From contig JAEHOE010000022.1 in assembly GCA_016858145.1 (NCBI GenBank), positions 744,001 through 808,000 of the forward strand: a DNA stretch of 64,000 nucleotides, read 5' to 3'. Below, in pieces: positions 18,868-30,924 of this stretch (its first letter is position 1; each line of letters begins with the position of its first letter). The notes under the pieces were generated by a model. The model made no database searches and was not told where the DNA came from. It saw nothing but the letters and a program-made list of their open reading frames with translations. The position numbers and the translations under genes are program-made. Source of the stretch: Edaphochlamys debaryana (lineage: Eukaryota > Chlorophyta > Chlorophyceae > Chlamydomonadales).

Positions 18868-18902
18868 GAAGATCGTGCTTCCTGTCGCGCTGTCCAGAAT
18901 CG

Positions 18903-21900
18903 ATGGCGAGCCCGGCGCGAGCTAACAACGGGGTGTTTGTGGCGGCTTCGGCCGTTGAGACGGCACCAGTTGACATTGGCGTGGTAAGTGACTTGCGTTA
19001 GACGTTGCTACGTACTGTGTAACTGTCACGAACCCCCGTGTAGGCGCTAGAGCTTTGCGTGTCTGTTGGAGGAACGTTCAAAGCCCTACTGGTAAGGTGG
19101 CGATGTTTGCCGGATCAGGTTGCTATCCATCCTATATTGGCGTCAACGTGCCACCCGCCTGCCTTGTAGGATCAGCCTGTCGCCAAACGACGACGAGATG
19201 CTGTCACTTCATCAGCACGCAAGGAGCGAGCGGAAGCCCGTGAGAAGCGAGCTGCTGTGGAGGCCCGTGTTCGCGAATATTCGAGGGCGTACCGGCAGCG
19301 TGAGAAGATGATCCAGGAGGTCAGTGAACTGTCGACGCACGACTATTTCTGGGCCGTTTGAAGATGTCTCACCACATGTTTCAAATTCAGGTCGAGTGCA
19401 CTGGATCAGAAGCTGACGACGAGGGCACCGCTCCGAGTAAAGAGCCGGACTTTTCCCACTTCGCCGTCCTTGGTGCCTGCATGTGGAAACATCGCGATGC
19501 ATCCAGCAGGGTCGACGCCCTGGCAGGAGCGTCGTCCATGAAGTCGTTCCCTCCAGATTTCCCTTCACGTCAGCAGGACCTACCTGCGGGAGCTCATGTC
19601 CCGGCCGCGTCGCTGGCGGATCAAATCGCTCTAGCCGAACGAATGGAACTGTTTGTCGAGGGCGTCATGCCAAGCAGAGTATGCGCAGTGTGCAGCGAGA
19701 TGGTGTCTACCAAAGAGAGCAAGCTGCTTTCATGGCAATCTATGGCAGCGGAGTTTGAATATCTACGTGCTGATGTCCAGCCTGACGCACTTGTGCGTCG
19801 GCCGGCTCATGTGGTGCACTGGCGACCTCCCTTACATCCCGACCCGCCCTCACGTGTTCGGCCGATGGGATACCAACGTCACTGGCTGCCTCCCCAACAG
19901 CGGAAGGGGCGCTCACAGCCGCGTCAAGGTCAACCTCCGGCAGACCAAGTCCTGCCCGACAATACAACCATTCCATGTGTCGGGGGAGGCGCCTATGGAC
20001 CCGCCTCCACAAGCGCTATTGATGGAGAGATGGGATGCGACCGGCCGGTCGCTTATCGGGATATCGATGCCGACGTCTTCATGGGCCATGGTGAGTCAGT
20101 TTGTCGGGCAATTTAACTTGTGACCATTCACGACGTCGTTCTGGCTGTACAGGTGATATCCCGTCGGTTGCTGCGTAAGACGTGCCCGGCCTAGGTGGGC
20201 AACAACAAACGACTTGTACGGGTGGAGGTAGGTTGTGAGCAGTTAGACGCGGACGTGCTATTACGCTCAGTCCACAAGGCATAACTCTTTGTGACGTTTG
20301 CATGCCGCAGGCGATGCGGACAGCGACCCAGAGACATACCCAGTACGGGTCGATCGCAGGCCTACGGTTGATGTGATCGACGGCGTCTCGACGACGGTCG
20401 CTGCCTACTGCATGCGTGTGGAAACGTCGGGTGCCAACGCAACGGCGGTTCTTGCTGACGATGGGTCCTTGGCGGTGGTTGTTTGCGACGTATGCGCTGC
20501 CGCTCTGCAGCACGTCCCAAAAGAGGGGTCCCAGCGTCGGAAACCAGACGGTGAGTGGTGGACGTAACGCGCTGATGCCCAACCTGCTGTTAATTGGAAT
20601 CCCCTCTTGTGTCTTCAGGAACTCCAATCCCCACTGTCCGGATCCCACAAGGCTCATTGGCGCGCATGGATGGTGGAGACGTTCCAGACAACCTCCCAAA
20701 ACTGAGTTTTATGGAGCAGCAGCTGTTCGGGCGTGGAAAGGTGCAGCAGTTTCTTCTGCCTGCAGATCGCGATGATGATCGTGGGTATCCGACGGACGCG
20801 GCCCCTTTGAAGATCACCAGTCACGGAATTGCAGTCGCCAACCCTCCGTTTCACCAATTGGTGGAGTCGATTCCGCGACACCCCGAGGCCTTGGCTTCCA
20901 ACATTTCGCTGCTGTGTATCCCCGCTGTACGGTCGGCGGCTGAAGTGTTCAAGTACCTGAATGGGGCGAAAGCGTACTCCGTCGAACCACGAGCCGTGTT
21001 GGCATGGACGACGTTCCTCCAGAAATGTGACAACGAGGTGATGTGGGACGAGGATGCAATTTCATTTTGGAAGAACCGCCATCCGAGCGGGACAGTACCT
21101 CGAGCGTTGCTGCAAGATGCAATCGCAACGTCGGACGTCGCTATCAGTGACCTACTTAGGAATGTATTACTACGCGATCGATCTGGCCCAACGCCTGTCT
21201 GTGATGGTGCTGATGTGGTCGCTGAGGAACCGTTACCATTCTTTTCCCTGAGTGACGGGCACGTGCCTCCTCAATTTCGGACCAACTCCTACAACGACGA
21301 CCAAGGGTTGACCGAGTTGGAGATCATACTTGCGGAACAGTCTCCCGAACCCTCTCCCTCGGACCACAACACTGTCCGCAATGCTGCCACGGTACAACAG
21401 GAGCTCAACAACTCTCGGACGTTAGTATGGGCCTCTGGAGGTCCTGGGGCGAAGGTGAGCTGTTTAGGGAACTTGCTTCTTCCTTCCGGGCTATCTAACA
21501 GCTGGTGGCATTTGCAGGTTCTGGACTTTCGGGACGACGGTCACCTTGGTCACTGTTTCCCCACGTCGTTCCCTTATGGCATCCATCGCCCAGCGGGAAT
21601 GTCTCTGGCACAATTCTTTCGTCATTTGATTCAGCGGGTTCCTCGTCGTCAGCATAACGGCAATCCGCTACTCGTAGCCAGGATGATTGATATTCTTCGT
21701 CTTGAAGGGTCGCGTCTACATTCATCTATTACTGCCAAATCAAGCGTCACCGACGTCGAAGCTGTGGGGCATACTCCGCGCGACGTCGTGCGATCTATGG
21801 CTGAAGTCTTGGCATTACCCTACCATGACACACGACGCCGTGAACTGCTGAACGCCAACTCGCCTCTAGTGCGAAGTTTGGTCCGAACTATGACGCGGAC

Positions 21901-24900
21901 ATCACAACGCCTGGACATGACGGATGCCTACTACCAGGGCGCTCAGGGGTCTATGGCAGCCGTCAACGCAGTGGTGGGATTACCATCAGTCATATTCAAC
22001 GTCAATCCCGCCGACCTTCACAGCGCCGCTGTCATGACTGCGGCTGGCGAGGTTGTGGAGACTGGGATTGACGGTGGTCCCACTTCGTCTGAAAAGATCG
22101 TGAAGAAATGGCGTGCGCGAGAACCCCCACTCGTGCATGAGACTACTATTGGCAGTTCGAGACGCGATGTTGAAAGAATTATTTGGATTTGAGCGTGGAT
22201 CAAAGAAGCAGAATGATCCAGACAGCTGCTTCTGTGGTGTGGTATTCCACGTCTTCGTGAAAGTGGAACAAAGTGGACAAATGGCCCTACATCTCCATGG
22301 TGCAGCGCACGTCGCGGCCCTATCTCCAGAACGTCTACGGGCGTTGTTCGAGGGTCCCAACTGCCGTGCGTTATCTTTGGCCCATTCGTTGTGTTGCATG
22401 TGGCTACCAGATCCCTATTACGACCTTCAGGCCGGCCCAGAGATGCGTTACGTGGACCCTGCGGATGGTCTCGACCTGCACCTTCTGGGCAAAGAAGGTG
22501 GTCCGGTAGAGCCCTTGCGTCCTCCACCTGTGGACAGCGCCCTCCGGCCTCATTCAAGTTCCGCAAGGTTGCAACATCGCCGCCCCGTGTTTCGGTACTG
22601 GCCGGGAGGCGGGTAATCCACAAGAGGTGTGCTGCACATCTAGCAGCCGTGGTGTATTCATCGTGTCGTCACGGCAAGCACGTCAAGGGGCTATGTGATC
22701 GGCATGGCTGCACAATGGTCGATGGAGACTGCAGCATGGTATATCCTCGAGTGTTACGACGTTCTATGCGGTGGTTCGGGCGGCACGGAGCCTTCACGTT
22801 ACCTCTGTATGGTCCGAACCTGGTTTCTCAGAACCCAGCCACCTCCATGGCCTTCGGGGCTAATAATCATTTCAACCTCCCTGTCGAGGTGGACCGCGAC
22901 TTGACGGCAGAGGTGGACGCCGAGTTGATGAAGCCTGAAGGGGAACAGGACCCGGATATTGTGTTTCCAGTCTTGCAGTGCCCAGAGTTTCGAGCGATGC
23001 AGCGGTCGTACTACGCATGCAAGTATATTGAGAAATCGGTGCGATCGAGTCAAGCAGTTCAGCTTACCAAGGCGGTGGGCATCACTAACGCCTTCCTGAC
23101 GTCGCCAGCTGGACGCAAGGCGGAACAAGCCAGCTGTTCTGGGTTGGGTGTCGTGTCTCGTCGGGCAGTGGGCAACCTCATGGCTGCTGTCAACCAGATT
23201 ACAGCAAGCTGCACGGTTGGTCTTACGATGGCGTCTTTGCTTCTCGACGGCAATGCGACGTTCTATTCCACGTTCGACAATTGCGGGATCGCCAGTGAAG
23301 CATACTCGGCTTCCTTCAGAGCTGCTGCTAACATCTCGGACGCAAGTGAGGGGCTGGCAGACACCCTCTTGGTTATTGGGGATAACGCAGATGACAGCCC
23401 GACGCCTGTGCAAGTTGTTACTGAGGTGACACACTACACGCACAGAGGTCGTGAACTTCACACGCTCTCGATGAGCCCCTATGTCGTCGCGATGCTGTAC
23501 AAGGTCGTCAGGATCCCCAAGGGGAAAACAGCCACTTCTCTTCCCGACGAGAAAGTACGGCGTGCACATTTGTCTAACCGGGTTGAAGGAGAGATCCCTG
23601 CCGACGTCCCCTACTTCACCTGGGTTCCATTTGCACCGACGCACCCACTCTACTCCACGCACGCCCTGCGTAAGCGACCAAGACCCGCGTACGTTAAGTT
23701 CTATGGCAACGTCCCTCCTCGACCTCCTCCTGGGGAGGACACCGGCTCAGCTGCAGACGAGTATTACTCCTTTGTGCTGAGCATGTTTTGGGCGTACACT
23801 TTGGACGTGGCGCCACCAAGGAGGAGAGGCGAGTAATGGGGGGACGTGTTCCGACGTTGGCGGAACGAGGAACTGCCCCTCATTTCGAAAGTGAAGTCCA
23901 TCGATACCTCCACTGCTCCAAATAACCCTCCGGTGCCGGACCTCGACTACCGCGCCTGCATTGAAAGTCTACTGGATGGGCTGCAACGCGAGCACGATCT
24001 GCGCCTTGCTGGGCGAGAGGAACGTAATCGTCTTCGTCGGAAACAACGTCGCATGGGTCGGTGGTCGGATTCTTCAGACAACGACGACGGTCCGTCTTAT
24101 GTGGAGGGCGACGAGGTCGATCCAGGGATTGGAGAGGACGAGGCCGCTGCTTACGTAGGAGAACGTCCTGGAGTGGATGATCGATCGTCAGTCAGAGTCA
24201 GCCAGGCCGATCTGAGCCAACGTGACCTCGACATCCGTTATGACCTGAACTTTGCTTCGGGCCATTACGCGATCAAGGCTGCCATGGCTGCACCGCAACC
24301 ACTGCTGGATCCGACGCGCGAGATTCAGCCCTCCAAGAACACGATCTCCGGCACGGGAGTGGTAACCACGGCGATCGCTAAAGCAGCGCTCCGACTTAAA
24401 AAGTACAATCGCCTCGCTGCAGACGAGGGCTGGCTCGGGGCAGAGGATCCTGCATTCGCGGGATGCAAGCTTCGCCTTCGGCGCAATGGGACGGCTTTGT
24501 GCGTCGTGGTTACCCGTCCCAACAGCTCGGCAGACACGGTCTTGCCCCCTGGGCATTGCCCTCCGTTAGTGTTGCTTGACAGACCACCGACCGTGGACGA
24601 GACCGTCCAAACGTTCACGCTGGCGGTGGATCAAGCCGTACCATTCATCTTATTTGCGGAGTATTTCAACAAGATGCGTGCAAAGACGTTGACGGATCGC
24701 GATCGACCACCACGGGTGATGGTGGTGGGCGCCGCTGGGTACGGCAAATCTCAATTCATTCATGCCCTTATTTGGTATTGCTTCCAGCACGGGGATTCAG
24801 ATTGGGTGGCTACTTCCACGTTCGCGTGGACGGCAGCGTTGAACTTCTCTTCAAAGCAACATCGCTCGTTCTCTACGCATCATATGTTTGGCTTGCGACC

Positions 24901-26733
24901 ACCAAACGGGACCTTCCAGAAGAAGGGCAGATACGCCCAGCGGGTAAGGCGTACAAAATCACGCTTCGTTGCATTTCCGCTTGCCGATCAAGCTTCCCCT
25001 TACAAGCATTCCCTTGCCCATGGCAGGTTAAACACAACGTAGACGAGCATGCAATCTTCATCGACGAGATCGGGTACAACAGCTTACAACACATGGGCTC
25101 TTGCAACATCGCGTGCGACCTGGTCTTGGACCCATACGATCGCGTCGCTCCCACCGATCGAGGTATGGCGGCATTTAAAGGTCGTCCTTTCGCATTGGTC
25201 GGAGATGTGTACCAGCACGTACAGCCGATGGGCAGTCCAGTGTTTGCGTTTTTGGACCGAGTACATCGGGATTCGAATTTCACGCCACGCACAATGTTGC
25301 CTCCCGACGTCAACATTCCGGGCGCCGCTGTGGCTGTGGAAGAAGCAACGGGCAGCGACACCGAAGAGGCCCAGCCTTCGGCAAAGCGTGCCCGAGCCGT
25401 CGCGGCTGCAGTCGCGATGGCACACACCGGGAAGCCCACGACGGGTGCAGCTGTACAAGGAGCTGGGAACGCGACAAAGCCGACGGCGCCAAAGCGAATG
25501 ATGAAAGCAGACCGAAAGGTATGCACCGCTACGGTCAGAGGCTTCGAGGTTTACCGGGCTGTGGAGGACACCTTCTTGCTTAGCCAGCCACAGCGACAAG
25601 ACAAGACCGACGCTGGGCGCCGGTTGGTTCGTTACGCCGGCTTGTTTAATGGGACAACGTGGGCGGACAAGTACAACACCGACAACAATGTCAGCAAGGA
25701 CTACGGCAAAGAGCGCGAACAGTTGGTGACCAAGCTGGTGGACGAACTCAACGAGCGTGCTCTAACGGGCCCGGAGGAATTACAGGGTCTGTCGGCCCAT
25801 AACCCGCGGGTTGTCCTACAACGCAATGAACCACGCCATTTCATTAATACCGCCCTCATGAAGGCAGCAGCGATACATGCCAAGAAGCGACTTATTGTAT
25901 GGAATGCAACGCATCAACGTGTCAAGGAACGACGCGGACGGGGGATAGCGATACCTCTGAATCGTGTGCAGGAGAGCAACTTCCTCGACCAAGCCGACAA
26001 ACACTTCAACAACCTCACCAGCGATACTTGGTACTTTGAAGGAGGGCTGTTCTTACTGACCGATAGTGCGCAAGCTGATGCCGGAGTTGCACGCAACAAC
26101 CTCGTCCGCGCCGTGGGGATCGTCCTGGATCCTGCAGAACAGCCGGACACTGGTGAGGGGGAAGCGTGGAGGTTGAAGTTCATGCCAAGAGCGGTGTTAG
26201 TAGAGCCCGTAGTAGCACAGGCGGACACGAACATCATGAAGGGACTGGACGTTCCCGGGGACTTTGGCCCAACTGTGTTCCCGGTGACTCCCATCATGTC
26301 CAGAAACTCACGTAGAATCAAGAGCGTCGCGAACAACGGAGAACCCGTCATGGTTTCAGCATATCGGAAGAACCTTCCCTTGACAGATGCACTGGCCGTG
26401 ACAGATTATTCTGTGCAAGGAGCGTCGTTTGGAAATGAATGTTGGATTGCTGATTTGCGTCCACCCCAGGGGGGTATTGATCGGGCATGTTTGTATGTAC
26501 TGCTCACACGATACGCTTCAATGGACCACATCTGTCTGTTGGCGCCACTGTGGCGGAGGGGGGATACGGACGGAAGAAATCGAGTGATAGCAGCATTCGT
26601 CGCTGCTGCCAAAATTCCCGAGAATTTGCGATGCGAGCGTCTGTTGTTGGAGCGGTCTGCAGCAGCGACGAGGAGGAAGAGGGCGGCCCTTTTCCGCCGT
26701 GCAAAGGCGTTGGTTGATGCTAGAAATGGGTAA
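18903..26733 (+). CDS. Helitron Rep-helicase (HUH/two-tyrosine Rep plus Pif1-like helicase), with one frameshift and one in-frame stop
   Basis: This protein nicks and rejoins DNA for rolling-circle transposition and unwinds the strand. Predicted exons are 18903-18983, 19044-19091, 19170-19319, 19391-20090, 20311-20550, 20619-21454, 21515-22505, 22559-24943 and 25027-26733, all GT-AG and phase-matched. Early exons give a basic RxYRQREK stretch. The Helitron N-domain shows at VIFNVNPADLH (about 21990-22022). The HUH motif is LHLHG (about 22288), and the tyrosine motif YACKYIEK at about 23009-23032 has the YxxKYxxK spacing. Helicase motifs include Walker A GAAGYGKSQ (about 24730), IFIDEIG, GDVYQ and LTRYASMD. 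Lesions: the frame moves by one base somewhere in 22104-22192, and TAA interrupts at 23834-23836. The total length, less one base, divides by three. TGTAA at 26769 follows the stop. Confidence 0.82.
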
Positions 26734-27339
26734 GCGTGGTGATGTTCCTACAGAACTGCATGGTCGCATGTAACGCGTACAGCGTCGATGAACACCCACG
26801 CCCAAGTGCCAGGGATAGAACTGTTCGACGCGCTAGCAAGTAAGGACGGCCGGCTTCTAGGGTGCCACTCCCGGTCGTCCGCTCAAAGCGCCCCTCGGTG
26901 ATACGCGATCTCACATGCCCCGGCACTGGAAGACCGTAGCTCAGCCTGTGTATAGCGTACTTGGTACTCGGCGCCAAGGTGCACCTGTCAACTTTAACCG
27001 CTTGCGCCGCTCACCTCGTCAGCGGCCAGGACACCCAGCCCCTATTCCCGATCCCCCCAGAGTGGGGGAAGCCCGGCTACTCCAGAGCTCCGAGGCTTGC
27101 CAGGCTATGGGTTGCAGGTAGACACCTCCTTCCGCGTCCAAACAGCGATTGCAGCTGTACAACGGCGATCACGATGTCGGTGCAGTCGCTCGCTGCGCCG
27201 ATCGTGACCGCGCGACGTGAAGTCATCCCGCGAAGTCCATACCCAACGGATTTGTCTGGCGCAAACCACTCAGGTTAGACGTCTTACCTTGGTTCTAACA
27301 TACGACTGGGCTCCCTGTCGTTGTTTACAGACAGCCATA
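26734..27339. other. Helitron unit B: spacer between helicase and cargo gene 1
   Basis: This is the equivalent of 1836-2452 in unit A with small indels. It contains TGTAA at 26769-26773 for the helicase transcript. No supported gene is seen; the promoter of cargo gene 1 is expected here. Confidence 0.4.
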
Positions 27340-28336
27340 ATGAAGGAACCGTTCTTGGACAGTGCACTCATGGCCGCGCCTACTTTCATTCGCACTCTTC
27401 CTCGTCTTTTTAAACATAACCTGCTTATGATATCGCTCCAAGTAACGGCGGTGGCTGTGGTGGCAACGACGGTCGCCGACCTGAACCCGACTCTGCTGTC
27501 TTTCAGTATGCATGACATTATCACATACGGGCCAATATCTGCTATAATCTGTCAGCAGCTAATGACCACGCGGAATGACTTGTGCGAGGAGACTCTGCAC
27601 ACCGTCCTACCGTGGTCCAGAGCATCTTTGTCGCTTGCGATCCACTGTTCACCGAACCAGGAGATACTATCAACGTTCTGCTCATCACCGACGATAGGCC
27701 CGACCGTGGAGCGCGGGACCCGTGGAGCATCGGGGTGTTTGATGTTCACGGCACAGCTCTGCTTCTGCTGCCGGGATATGACTTGGCCAAGTACGCGGCA
27801 CGTAACATCATGACGTGTGCGCGTGGGCCGCCTATGTATCCTGCGGGTGATGTCCGTAACCGGTTGTCGCAATGTTACGTCTGGTACGAGGTCGTCGTGC
27901 TGTTGGCAGACGGCCGCAAAGTGGCTGTACGGATCGTGCACCCAACAAGCTGCTTTTTTTGCCCTGAGACTTCCACGGCCCAGGTTGTTTCCACAATTCT
28001 ATCGGACGGTTTAATCGTTCCGGTCGGGCGGGCGCCAGTGCTGGGGAATGGCCAACTCGGACCGTATCTGCCAGTAGGCCCGGGCCCTTGGGTGCTTATG
28101 TAGCTGAGGGTAGCTCATGTTCGCAGCTGAACCCGACTCGGGAGCAAGTAGACTTCGTGCGCGCCCTGAGGAACGTTGTTTGCTGCAAGGGAGTGATTGC
28201 AGGGGGGCCTTGGCATCATGCTGCGGGTGCCCTCGCGAACTGGGCTCGCACCAACCCGTGGCGGAACTGGCATTTGGTGCTGTCACACGCAGTGATCCGT
28301 GAGCCTCTGCACGACGGACGCCCTCGTGAACTCTGA
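27340..28336 (+). pseudogene. Cargo gene 1, unit B copy (unknown function, deletion and frameshift)
   Basis: The start is the same MKEPFLDS as in unit A. About 190 bp present in unit A are missing at about 27599, and a further base is lost just after, so the first part runs out of frame to a stop at 27813. The downstream part is well preserved in another frame (about 27600-28073). A 53-bp GT-AG intron (28074-28126, GTATCT...CGCAG, phase 0) joins it to an exon ending at TGA 28334-28336. The downstream protein has many valines and several cysteines. No family is recognised and no membrane protein is predicted with confidence. A further splice near 28292 could extend it, but this could not be decided. 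Confidence 0.5.
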
Positions 28337-28564
28337 TGTAATTACAGCCGGGTCGCGTTGACTTGCCCCATTCCCTGTTGGAGAGCAGACCAGGGGTTAC
28401 CCGTAAGCGTGCATGTGCATGGCCAGCACAACTTGAAATCCAGCAGTCGCTTCTGCATTGACAGACTCAAGGGAGACACTACTGCTGCACCGACCCATAA
28501 CGGTCTCGTGGCTGTGCTGGTAACACAACGCCCGTCACACACGTGACAACTCCGGCTCGGGGCG

Positions 28565-29360
28565 GTGTACCCGTCTGCACATTGTGTCTCACGGGAAGTC
28601 TCTCCCTTGACTCCGGTAAGCGAGTTGGCACCACCGTTGTTGAGGGCGAGGATGGCTCGCTCAGTTGCGGTTCGTCTCCAGGCATTCCGTCTCTGCACTG
28701 CGAGAACGCAGATGGGGAAGCTCACTCGGCACTGCTGCGAACCCTTCACTCGGCGAATTCCCGACGGATACACATCGGCGCTGCTAGCGATGAACCTAGA
28801 GGGGCACTTGTGGGCCGACGATAAGACAACGCGGTTACTATTCACGCGATATAGACTGTGGTTGAAGTACAACATTGCAGCCTTTCAGGCCATACATAGG
28901 CACATCCAAAGCATCGCTGATGACGGGGCGGCTATGAATCCCTGGCCACACAATCATCGCGACCGATTAATTAACCCTCCCTCCAGAGCCCGGTATCAGC
29001 CGTGTTGCGACCTGGGCTACGACCATGTCTGCCACGAAGTGCGCTGACACGCTGTAGAGGGTGGCACCACGGGGATGCCAGCTCATCCCTGAGTGCGGGC
29101 CTGCGACGTTCCAACTGAAAGAGGTGAAACTCCTTGCCTTCCAGTATTCTCGAGCGAAGCGTGGGGGCATGACCTTCTGGTATTACAGAACGACAAACAC
29201 AACGACACACGCTTCCGACGCGTGGATTCATGGCGCGTCCCGCTGCCAAATCGGACGCTGCAGACCCTCGACTCCCCACCCCTGCCTCACCATCTGTCAT
29301 AGACAGTGCACTGGAGGCTGCAATTTAGAATACTCATTCCCACCCTCTGGAGGCCTCTAG
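28565..29360 (+). CDS. Cargo gene 2, unit B copy: unknown protein
   Basis: A frame of 160 codons (28565-29047) stays open here while unit A has TGA. A short possible intron (29039-29081, 43 bp, phase 0) would extend it to the TAG at 29358-29360, giving about 250 residues with a Cys/His-rich end (CRPSTPHPCLTICHRQC). No known domain was recognised. The ATG used is the first in frame, and an upstream exon is possible. The short intron is weaker than the other splices described, so the second half is tentative. Confidence 0.4.
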
Positions 29361-29627
29361 AGGGTCAGGGTGGTGAAAGACGCACCTAATGGGCCCTTGC
29401 GTCCCCTCGACAATGCAACCCCTGGCGACGTTAATCGCGCTATCCCCTGATGCCAAAACGTCCAACCCCGCTGCACCGAATAATCCGGAGCCCACCGGCA
29501 AGCTGCCCTACAATCCAACCGCTATAATGCCCCTGACACATGCGGACGTCGTCGTCCATCAGCTACATGGCCGACTTTTAGGGTCGCGGTCGTCCGGGTA
29601 GGCCGCGAGTTGAGGGCGGGTACCGTC
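29361..29627. other. Helitron unit B: spacer between convergent cargo genes 2 and 3
   Basis: This matches 4660-4926 of unit A and contains a 71-codon frame (29389-29601) with little protein character. Nothing is supported. Confidence 0.35.
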
Positions 29628-30292
29628 CTAGGGAATGGCAGCTCGTGCAATTGTCTGCAGCACTACCTCGTCCGGCCCCAACACTGGCTGCAGTGCCAGC
29701 TCTGGAAGACGCGTACGTGCGTAGCCCTCCATCCGCTCCGCGAATTTCCGCACGCGAGGTCGCAGCGCCTGAGGCCGCCCGGGGCCCCCAAGGCTCCAGA
29801 CGCCAGGTGCCACAGAGCGGCCATACAGCAACTCCCCGCCTCGACGCACATGTTGTTGCCAGCGTCCTGAAGCTCGAGCTTCACGGCGTCGGCGTTCTCC
29901 CCCGGGTACCGTCGCACGTGGCTTAGCAATAGGACGACGAAATCCCCGGAGCTCCGTGTGATTGCGGCCTGAACAGCGTCAGACCACGTCTGCCTTCCGA
30001 AGAACTCGCCGCCAAATTCCGCCTCCCACATGCGAACAATAACGCCCGCGCAACCAGGCAGGACGCGTCGGCAGCACTCGCCAAACAGCGCGCCTCCGTC
30101 GTTCCAGAGACGGTCGCTAATGATCGCGTCATTGATAGGAGTTAGCAGGGTCTCTACCTCCGCCTGGTTGTCTGAATGCATGGTGACGAGGACTTTGCCC
30201 CGAAGCTGTTCAACGCAGCGGTCTAGCATGATCACGACTGGTTGGACGGCAGAGGTGGTGGCTGTGTGTGCCGTCGCAACACTTGTAGACAC
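29628..30292 (-). pseudogene. Cargo gene 3, unit B copy (frameshifted)
   Basis: It starts at 30292 with the same MSTSVATAH as the unit A copy and matches it to about 29800. There the sequence GAGGCCGCCCGGGGCCCCCAAGG replaces a different stretch of unit A. This moves the frame, and the original C-terminal frame continues separately to 29628. The gene is therefore split in this unit. Function is unknown. Confidence 0.5.
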
Positions 30293-30433
30293 TGATGGAA
30301 GCGGCTGACGCCATCGGGATTAGGCGAGCCAGGTTCGGCATTCTCTGTCTCTGTGCACTCGCAAGTACACTCTTGGGCGATCGTAGGCATAACGCACTAG
30401 CTGCTGTGGGCTATCACCTCGGACCCCAACGCC
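30293..30433. promoter_or_regulatory. Divergent intergenic region between cargo genes 3 and 4 (unit B)
   Basis: This 141-bp region between back-to-back starts is slightly shorter than in unit A. No clear promoter motif is seen. Confidence 0.35.
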
Positions 30434-30801
30434 ATGGACTTCAAAGCAAGCCACGGCGGCGACGTAAAATTCCTAGACATCTTACAATACGTAGTCTCCA
30501 ATGTAGACAGTATGGCATGCTGGAGCGCTGTGCGTGCTGCTAGCCGTGAGGCGCGTGACTGCGTCGACGCTAACGTGAAGACAGTCACACTACGACCGCA
30601 ACTGATCCGCCGGGACACGCGGCCAAGGTCACAGCGGACTCCGCTCATTGGTATACGCTTTGAAAGACTTCTCCAGACGCTGGCAGGAGTGCAGAGCGTG
30701 CGAGCCGACACGCTCCCCGACCACTCGCGGGACACCCGGCGCTTGCTACGTTACGTCCGCGACAACACGACGCTGGGCACGCGTGTCCGCCGGGTCATTG
30801 T

Positions 30802-30813
30802 GGGCGGAGGATA
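30802..30813. repeat. Left target-site duplication of the retroelement dimer (12 bp)
   Basis: GGGCGGAGGATA is present here and at 39337-39348. Unit A has the uninterrupted site near 6114-6125. Confidence 0.85.
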
Positions 30814-30838
30814 GAAATAGAAATAGAAATAGAAATAT
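30811..30838 (-). repeat. Hexamer tail at the 3' end of the retroelement
   Basis: ATAGAA is repeated four times at the junction with the target (TTCTAT on the element's sense strand). Simple-repeat tails instead of poly(A) are common in some non-LTR clades. Confidence 0.75.
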
Positions 30839-30924
30839 CTAACGCCGGGTTACCCCTGGCGTGGGTTAAGGAGGGCGGGTTGGTCAGACCCGCCACCATG
30901 GGGGTGCCTCCGCACCCTTTGTGC

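Noticed and set aside
20153..20174. A possible 22-bp mini-exon inside the intron 20091-20310
   Set aside because: It gives phase 2, which does not match the following exon. A single 220-bp intron keeps the frame.
23834..23836. TAA read as an amino acid (altered genetic code), with 441-443 as a second case
   Set aside because: Unit B has GAA at the position of the unit A TAA, and many genes here end properly in TAA or TAG, so the standard code with nonsense mutations explains both.
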